From NCBI RefSeq assembly GCF_000224145.3, contig NC_020173.2:1479435-1543434 (forward strand): a DNA stretch of 64,000 nt. The letters are read 5' to 3'. This document shows positions 60,601 through 64,000 of this stretch, piece after piece. A program made the translations under genes and the position numbers. Source of the DNA: Ciona intestinalis. Lineage: Eukaryota; Chordata; Ascidiacea; Phlebobranchia; Cionidae. Every line of letters begins with the position of its first letter. Within the stretch, counting starts at the first letter, position 1. The notes below the pieces were generated by a model. That model was not told where the DNA came from, did no database searches, and saw only the letters and a program-made list of their open reading frames with translations.

Positions 60601-63512
60601 GAAAAGGTATCCTATCTTCTCCCACCTTACTATATGTACGTGTTTATTATTTTAACATTAGAAAATATTGTCACCATATTTCTTTGAGTTTTCTTTGTTT
60701 ACTACGAAATCCCACGAGAAAATAGATCAAAAAGTTGTCCTATCTTCTACCCTACTATAGAACTGAATGAATGAATGAATGTAACTTACTTTATCCTCGC
60801 GTGGCTGGAAAACGACAGTCGTTATCACACGGGTTTAAGACCTCGTGCCAGCTTACGAGTTACCATATATGTTACTTTGTGTGTGATTATTNNNNNNNNN
60901 NNNNNNNNNNNNNNNNNNNNNNNNNNNNNNNNNNNNNNNNNCAAGGACACATACGACCCCAATGGTAGCAGCGACGAGCCTTGAACCCATTACCTAATGG
61001 TTACAGGTAGGCGCGCTAACCACTACGCCACGGCGCCGGGTGAAAACTAATACTCATGTACAATCACTCCCACTTACAAGATACCCAAAGAGCGAATGAT
61101 CTTGTTTAAATTTAGTGAATCCTTGAATGAAATCATGAAGTTCCTCATCGGTCAAATCCAACAGGTTTTTACGAATCCGAAAATCTAGAAAGTGGTTTAA
61201 CAGAACAATAACATATTGTTTTATTATATCTCTTTGAAAACTATTGGGAAAATGAAATTAGCTAAACGATTGAAGGAAGGGGAATTAGCAGTAAAACCAT
61301 AGTCGTTAAAAGACCCCCCTATAGGGTTAAAAATTATGGGAAAGAGAATCAGTTAAAAAGTGGGCTGTTTATTACCATTAGATTGTAAAAATTATTTTAA
61401 ATAAATAACCAAGCAATTGGACGAAAAGTGTGCATAAAGTTAACTCATACAATGAGGGGGAGTCACCTTAAACAGAATTGCCCTAGGATTGGGTCATGAT
61501 GGAAAAACCAAACCCCCAGAAGAAATTTCACCTATAGTTAAAATTAACTATTTTCTGTTTAATAGCATTGGAAAACTATACCAGTACAAAACAACGCATA
61601 GCCAACTTACCTTTGGTAACTTTAGAACATGATCTTGATTGGCTACCAGCTCCCACACATCTATTATTCGCATATCTTCCTAACTTTGTTTTACAGATTC
61701 GTTCTCTGTGTTGCACCCCACCCCACTCAGATACAATGCATGAACTCCAACTGGACCATTCGCCAAACCTTACTGTAATATTACAATTTAGTTTGAAAGT
61801 AACTTAATTTATCCTCGCGTAGCCGGAAAACGGCAGTCTTTATATATCACGGGTGTTCTGCTTCATACACTTCGTGCCAGCTTACGACGTATGTTACTTT
61901 GTGGGTGGTTATTTTTTAAGGGATTTTTTATTATGTATGACTGATAATTTGGACAACCCATCAATGACCACTGGGTTGAAGCAATTGTCGTTAAGTGTCT
62001 TGCCCAAGAACACATTCGCCGACGTACGTAGCAGCGACCAGCCTTGTACTCATTACCTCTGGGTTAAAGGTGTGTATGAAACAGAACACTCGTGGTGTAT
62101 ACAGACTGTAGTTGTTTCTTCATGCGAGGATAAAACGAGCAACATCGTCGGTAACTCGTAGACGGGCACAAGATGTATAAAACTGAACACTCGTGTTCTA
62201 CCCACCGCTGTTGTCCCGTCATGCAAGGATAAAGCAATTGAATTCCTATCGCATCCATACACCCACTGCCTTGCTTGGAAACACTTATTTACAGCGAGAC
62301 TTGACTAACATTTTATGTGTCCAGAGACTAACCACTATACTCGAGTTGAAACAGACAAAAGTACAATTAGACCCGTATACATATAAAATTCTTTATTTCA
62401 TCATACAGCCAATATAAAACATTTAACTAAAATACAAAATACAAGTTAATCAACGTACCTCTAACACACGAACGTCGGTTGAGCGCAACTATGTAACCTC
62501 TTCTACACGTACATGCACAACAACCACTGGATACGTTGTATATTTTACCATGGGCACATTTCGTTGTGAGGCAAGATCCACCGTCTATGAGAAAAATTAA
62601 TTAAATGATTAATCAAGCTAATTGGGTAATTTCTCCAACATAAAGCACCACTGTCTTCACATTGGCAATCTCGGTTTTACATTAACAAGGGAATGGAGCA
62701 CCCGCGTTTTTTTATTGACACTGTTTCACCCCACTTTTTATCTATATAGCGTATTTGAACAACTGTCGTTTTGCTGTTGATTTCCTTCTCTTCGTGCTTT
62801 TAATAACTCGAGTTTCGCTATCGTTTTTTAAGAGATAAATAAAAAATATGTTATGTTAAATCAAGATTTTCCTGGCTAATTTTACTTTTCCCGACCTAAT
62901 TTATTTTTCCCGATCCGAATAAATCTGCTTTTGACCTACCAATGGTTAAGTCTAGACCCTAACACAGGGTTGCGTAAAGTTTGGTATTGATTGCCGTAAT
63001 ATTCCGATTTTAAGTTCGCATGCGCAGTAGCATTGACGCGCATGCCCCATAGTACCAAACATTACAACTTAACTTGATCCAAACCCACCTATGCAATGGT
63101 TAACAAAGAACGACTGTAACGCAGTCTTGAACGGCACCAGTTCAAAGTTGATGACGTCACTTTGCTTATGTTTCTTTGCGATTGTGAAGGTCCCAGCTGT
63201 TGAGAAGGACTGAGCTATATATATGGTGGTAATAAAAAACAAACAAAGAAATATATACGCTGACCACCTGCGCTAAACAACGCCGGTTGTTGATATTTCT
63301 TTGTTTGTTCATCTTACACCGAGGAAAGTTACGTCATATTCAGTACACATAATACTGGAATGCGTTGTACAAAACAGAATGATATAATAATGAACGTTGA
63401 ACCAGATACGGAAATGATGATCAAATAATGAACGACAATTACCTTTTTGAGAAGATACAGCAAATGATGACATCATCAATGCAGCGATGAAATAAAAGTA
63501 ATAATACGTCAT
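57669..63512 (-). CDS. secreted hemocyanin/tyrosinase-type copper protein with N-terminal EGF-like module, complete, 8 exons
   Basis: Exons (minus): 63443-63512, 62459-62584, 61078-61184, 60254-60398, 59246-59435, 58645-58774, 58085-58288, 57669-58010. All junctions are GT-AG with matching phases (1,1,0,1,2,0,0), giving 437 residues. Signal peptide MTYYYFYFIAALMMSSFAVS; EGF-like module (~24-65); then a type-3 copper domain of the molluscan hemocyanin/tyrosinase class. CuA: KWHGWPHRCP, then CSWHDHPMFLPWHRLYVVQFE. Then LGIPYWDWTDP. CuB: DQIHNCVC ... YSAFDAMFFLHHSQMDRLYA. Near the end, ELFGYKYDTFD. No C-terminal membrane helix, so secreted and soluble, unlike vertebrate TYR/TYRP. The family binds O2 or oxidises phenols. 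The second CuB ligand position is Cys, so activity is uncertain. Convergent with ARID5. Confidence 0.9.
58085..58288 (-). CDS. CuB-site exon of the copper protein
   Basis: 68 codons, phase 0-0. IHNCVCTSPNEVGVDC, then YSMDTTDYSAFDAMFFLHHS and QMDRLYALFG. First CuB His (HN) and the LHHxxxDR His are present. The fifth residue of the HNxxH motif is Cys, encoded TGT at 58271-58273. Confidence 0.88.
58340..58575 (+). mobile_element. SINE fragment
   Basis: Shares GGCTCAAGGCTCGTC (tRNA B-box-like, here in + orientation), TATGTATCCTTGGGCAA and GAAACAAAACACTCGTG with the copies at 60765-61040 and 61800-62110. The A-box end is missing. It lies in the intron between the CuB exon and exon 58645-58774. 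Confidence 0.65.
58950..59155 (-). mobile_element. MITE copy (left arm of inverted repeat)
   Basis: Left end TAGTAGGGTGGGGAAAGATG. Right end is eroded (CCCCTCTACCCCCATATTAT). Confidence 0.9.
59591..59788 (+). mobile_element. MITE copy (right arm of inverted repeat)
   Basis: Ends TAGTAGGGTGGGGAAAGATG and GTCCCATCTTCCCCCACCCT, near consensus, with TATA flanks. Confidence 0.92.
59871..59991 (+). mobile_element. MITE 3' part
   Basis: Begins within the family at GATTAACAACGGTCC and runs to GTGTCCCATTCCCCCCCGTG. The left half is absent. Confidence 0.75.
60254..60398 (-). CDS. CuA-site exon of the copper protein
   Basis: Carries all three expected CuA histidines: H in KWHGWP, H in CSWHD, and H in PWHRLY nine residues later (usual hemocyanin spacing). 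The motif CSWH has Cys three residues before His. Molluscan hemocyanins have CCxH, with the Cys two residues before His forming a thioether; that position is Ser here. Confidence 0.88.
60420..60637 (+). mobile_element. MITE copy with a 20-bp internal expansion
   Basis: Left end TAGTAGGATGGGGAAGATGG, right end TCCTATCTTCTCCCACCTTA. The CGGTTCCATAGTTCCATACC segment is an extra stretch. It starts 22 bp upstream (in + coordinates) of the CuA exon boundary and is followed by the same TTATTATTTTAACATTAG motif seen beside the inverted-repeat arms. Confidence 0.85.
60675..60760 (+). mobile_element. MITE 3' fragment
   Basis: TTCTTTGTTTACTACGAAAT through TTGTCCTATCTTCTACCCTA; the left part is missing. 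Confidence 0.75.
60765..61040 (-). mobile_element. tRNA-derived SINE, interrupted by assembly gap
   Basis: On the minus strand it begins GGCGCCGTGGCGTAGTGG (Pol III A box at 61020-61030), has a B box GGTTCAAGGCTCG (60975-60987), and ends in a (CATT)n tail, seen on + as AATGAATGAATGAATG at about 60768-60780. Sequence TTTATCCTCGCGTGGC next to the tail recurs in other copies here. Fifty Ns at 60892-60941 replace its middle. It lies in the intron between the 61078-61184 and 60254-60398 exons. Confidence 0.85.
60892..60941. other. assembly gap (50 N)
   Basis: A run of exactly 50 N inside a SINE, in an intron. Probably a placeholder length at a repeat that assembly could not cross. It does not affect any predicted exon. 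Confidence 0.98.
61185..62458 (-). other. intron 2 of the copper-protein gene, SINE-rich
   Basis: Contains a minus-oriented SINE copy at about 61798-62110 (TTTATCCTCGCGTAGCCGG near its tail, CCAGCCTTGTACTCATTACC near its head) and further head-to-head fragments at about 62060-62260 (GAACACTCGTG twice, GCAAGGATAAAGCAATTG). About 61273-61300 resembles the sequence beside the left inverted-repeat arm (GGGGAATTAGCAGTAAAACC versus GGGAATTAGGGGTAAAAACT). No coding signal. Confidence 0.6.
62459..62584 (-). CDS. EGF-like exon of the copper protein
   Basis: Symmetrical phase 1-1 exon, typical of shuffled extracellular modules. It reads DGGSCLTTKCAHGKIYN, then SSGCCACTCRRGYIVALNRR, then SCV. The CxC-x2-GY...C tail is EGF-like. 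There are seven cysteines rather than six, so one may be unpaired or may pair with the copper domain. Confidence 0.75.
62585..63442 (-). other. intron 1 of the copper-protein gene
   Basis: 858 bp between the signal-peptide and EGF exons. It holds a TGACGTCA palindrome (63152-63159) and a 17-bp perfect inverted repeat (63238-63254 / 63293-63309). First introns often carry regulatory sites; the role here is unproven. Confidence 0.6.
63238..63309. repeat. 17-bp perfect inverted repeat (hairpin)
   Basis: AACAAACAAAGAAATAT at 63238-63254 and its exact complement ATATTTCTTTGTTTGTT at 63293-63309, with a 38-nt loop. Confidence 0.9.
63443..63512 (-). CDS. signal-peptide exon of the copper protein
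   Basis: ATG at 63510-63512, 23 codons + 1 nt, donor AAAG|GTAATT. The product is strongly hydrophobic (YYYFYFIAALMM) ending SSFAVSSQK, with likely cleavage near AVS-S. The phase-1 junction G|AC to the EGF exon creates Asp. An in-frame non-ATG extension exists upstream, but the ATG is the natural start. Confidence 0.85.
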
Positions 63513-63514
63513 TA

Positions 63515-63522
63515 TGACGTCA
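63515..63522. promoter_or_regulatory. CRE palindrome TGACGTCA directly upstream of the copper-protein ATG
   Basis: Perfect 8-bp palindrome ending two bases before the start codon (minus strand). If the transcription start is upstream, it lies in the 5' UTR. A CREB/ATF or bZIP binding role is inferred from sequence only. Confidence 0.4.
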
Positions 63523-63626
63523 CAGACTTGTTGTATAACGTCACAAGGTTGCAATACTACACGTCACGAACTTTCTATATGATGTTACAAACTGGTTACC
63601 AAGCGACTGTTATATGGGGAAAGTTG

Positions 63627-63668
63627 AACCACGGCCTACTAGAGATATCTCTATAGTAGGCCGTGGTT
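63627..63668. repeat. 15-bp-arm palindrome with palindromic loop
   Basis: AACCACGGCCTACTA (63627-63641) and its exact complement TAGTAGGCCGTGGTT (63654-63668). The 12-nt centre contains GAGATATCTC, itself a perfect palindrome. Confidence 0.92.
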
Positions 63669-64000
63669 GAACCTAATTCTGAAGTTTAAACTTAGTTCTA
63701 AATCTAATAACAATGAACACAACAACATACCGGTTCGCTCAAAGTGATAAAAAATCAACTTATTTCTGGAATTTCAACTTAACTCGGAAACCAATAACAA
63801 AGAACACAATAATGATTCGTCTAAACTTTAGACGAATTAGACTCTTAAAGTGATGAAAAATTTCAACTTAATTATGGAACTTCAACTTAATTCTAAAACT
63901 AATGACTAAAAAACACAATGGATCGCCCAGCAAAGTTCAGTACATCAAACACCACCATAATTTCCGAACCAACTTTGTTTAACTTAGAACGAACAACAAT
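63669..64000 (+). repeat. diverged tandem repeat, about three units
   Basis: Units start CAACTTA/AACTTAG...CTAATAACAATGAACACAAC at about 63689, 63776 and 63885, each ~90-110 bp, with GTGATAAAAAAT/GTGATGAAAAATTTC in the middle. Unit two contains an extra ATTCGTCTAAACTTTAGACG palindrome (63815-63837). The array runs off the right edge, upstream of the copper-protein gene. Confidence 0.65.

Noticed and set aside
60955..61040. Possible functional tRNA gene (A and B boxes present)
   Set aside because: No complete cloverleaf; it is followed by SINE body and a (CATT)n tail, and related fragments occur nearby. It is a SINE head.

Overview
This window is eukaryotic, AT-rich and intron-bearing. It fits an ascidian tunicate genome, most likely Ciona. 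The evidence is the chordate/metazoan gene content (an SLC10 transporter, complexin, ARID5, and a hemocyanin-type tyrosinase), GT-AG introns, and about 30 copies of one short terminal-inverted-repeat element plus tRNA-headed SINEs. It is a draft assembly: a 50-N gap lies at 60892-60941 and a single N at 10368. The species name is inference.

Layout, left to right. (1) 863-1511 (+): terminal coding exon of an SLC10 (sodium/bile-acid cotransporter) gene whose other exons lie off the left edge. (2) 4212-6591 (-): a complete three-exon complexin gene, convergent with SLC10. (3) 6592-30198: 23.6 kb with no coding exon that I can support. Its left part is crowded with the MITE. Its right part carries purine/pyrimidine tracts and TGACGTCA palindromes. 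(4) 30199-55856 (+): an ARID5 (ARID5A/B-like) gene with eleven coding exons visible. All junctions agree in phase and give 1634 residues plus a short first coding exon that I could not place. Its first visible intron is 14 kb and also holds TGACGTCA sites and purine tracts. (5) 57669-63512 (-): a complete eight-exon gene, convergent with ARID5, for a secreted 437-residue protein. It has a signal peptide, one EGF-like module and a molluscan-hemocyanin/tyrosinase-type binuclear copper domain. This is the most interesting gene here. One copper-B histidine position reads as cysteine, and one of its exons sits between ~290-bp inverted arms built from MITE copies.

The genes have unrelated jobs: solute transport, control of synaptic vesicle fusion, chromatin/transcription, and a secreted copper protein. 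I see no operon or pathway logic linking them. The non-coding DNA is shaped by the MITE family, by SINE fragments in the copper-protein gene, by small tandem repeats, and possibly by a regulatory layer around ARID5.

Exons were found by reading translations against remembered family motifs and requiring splice-site and phase agreement. No database search or alignment was run.
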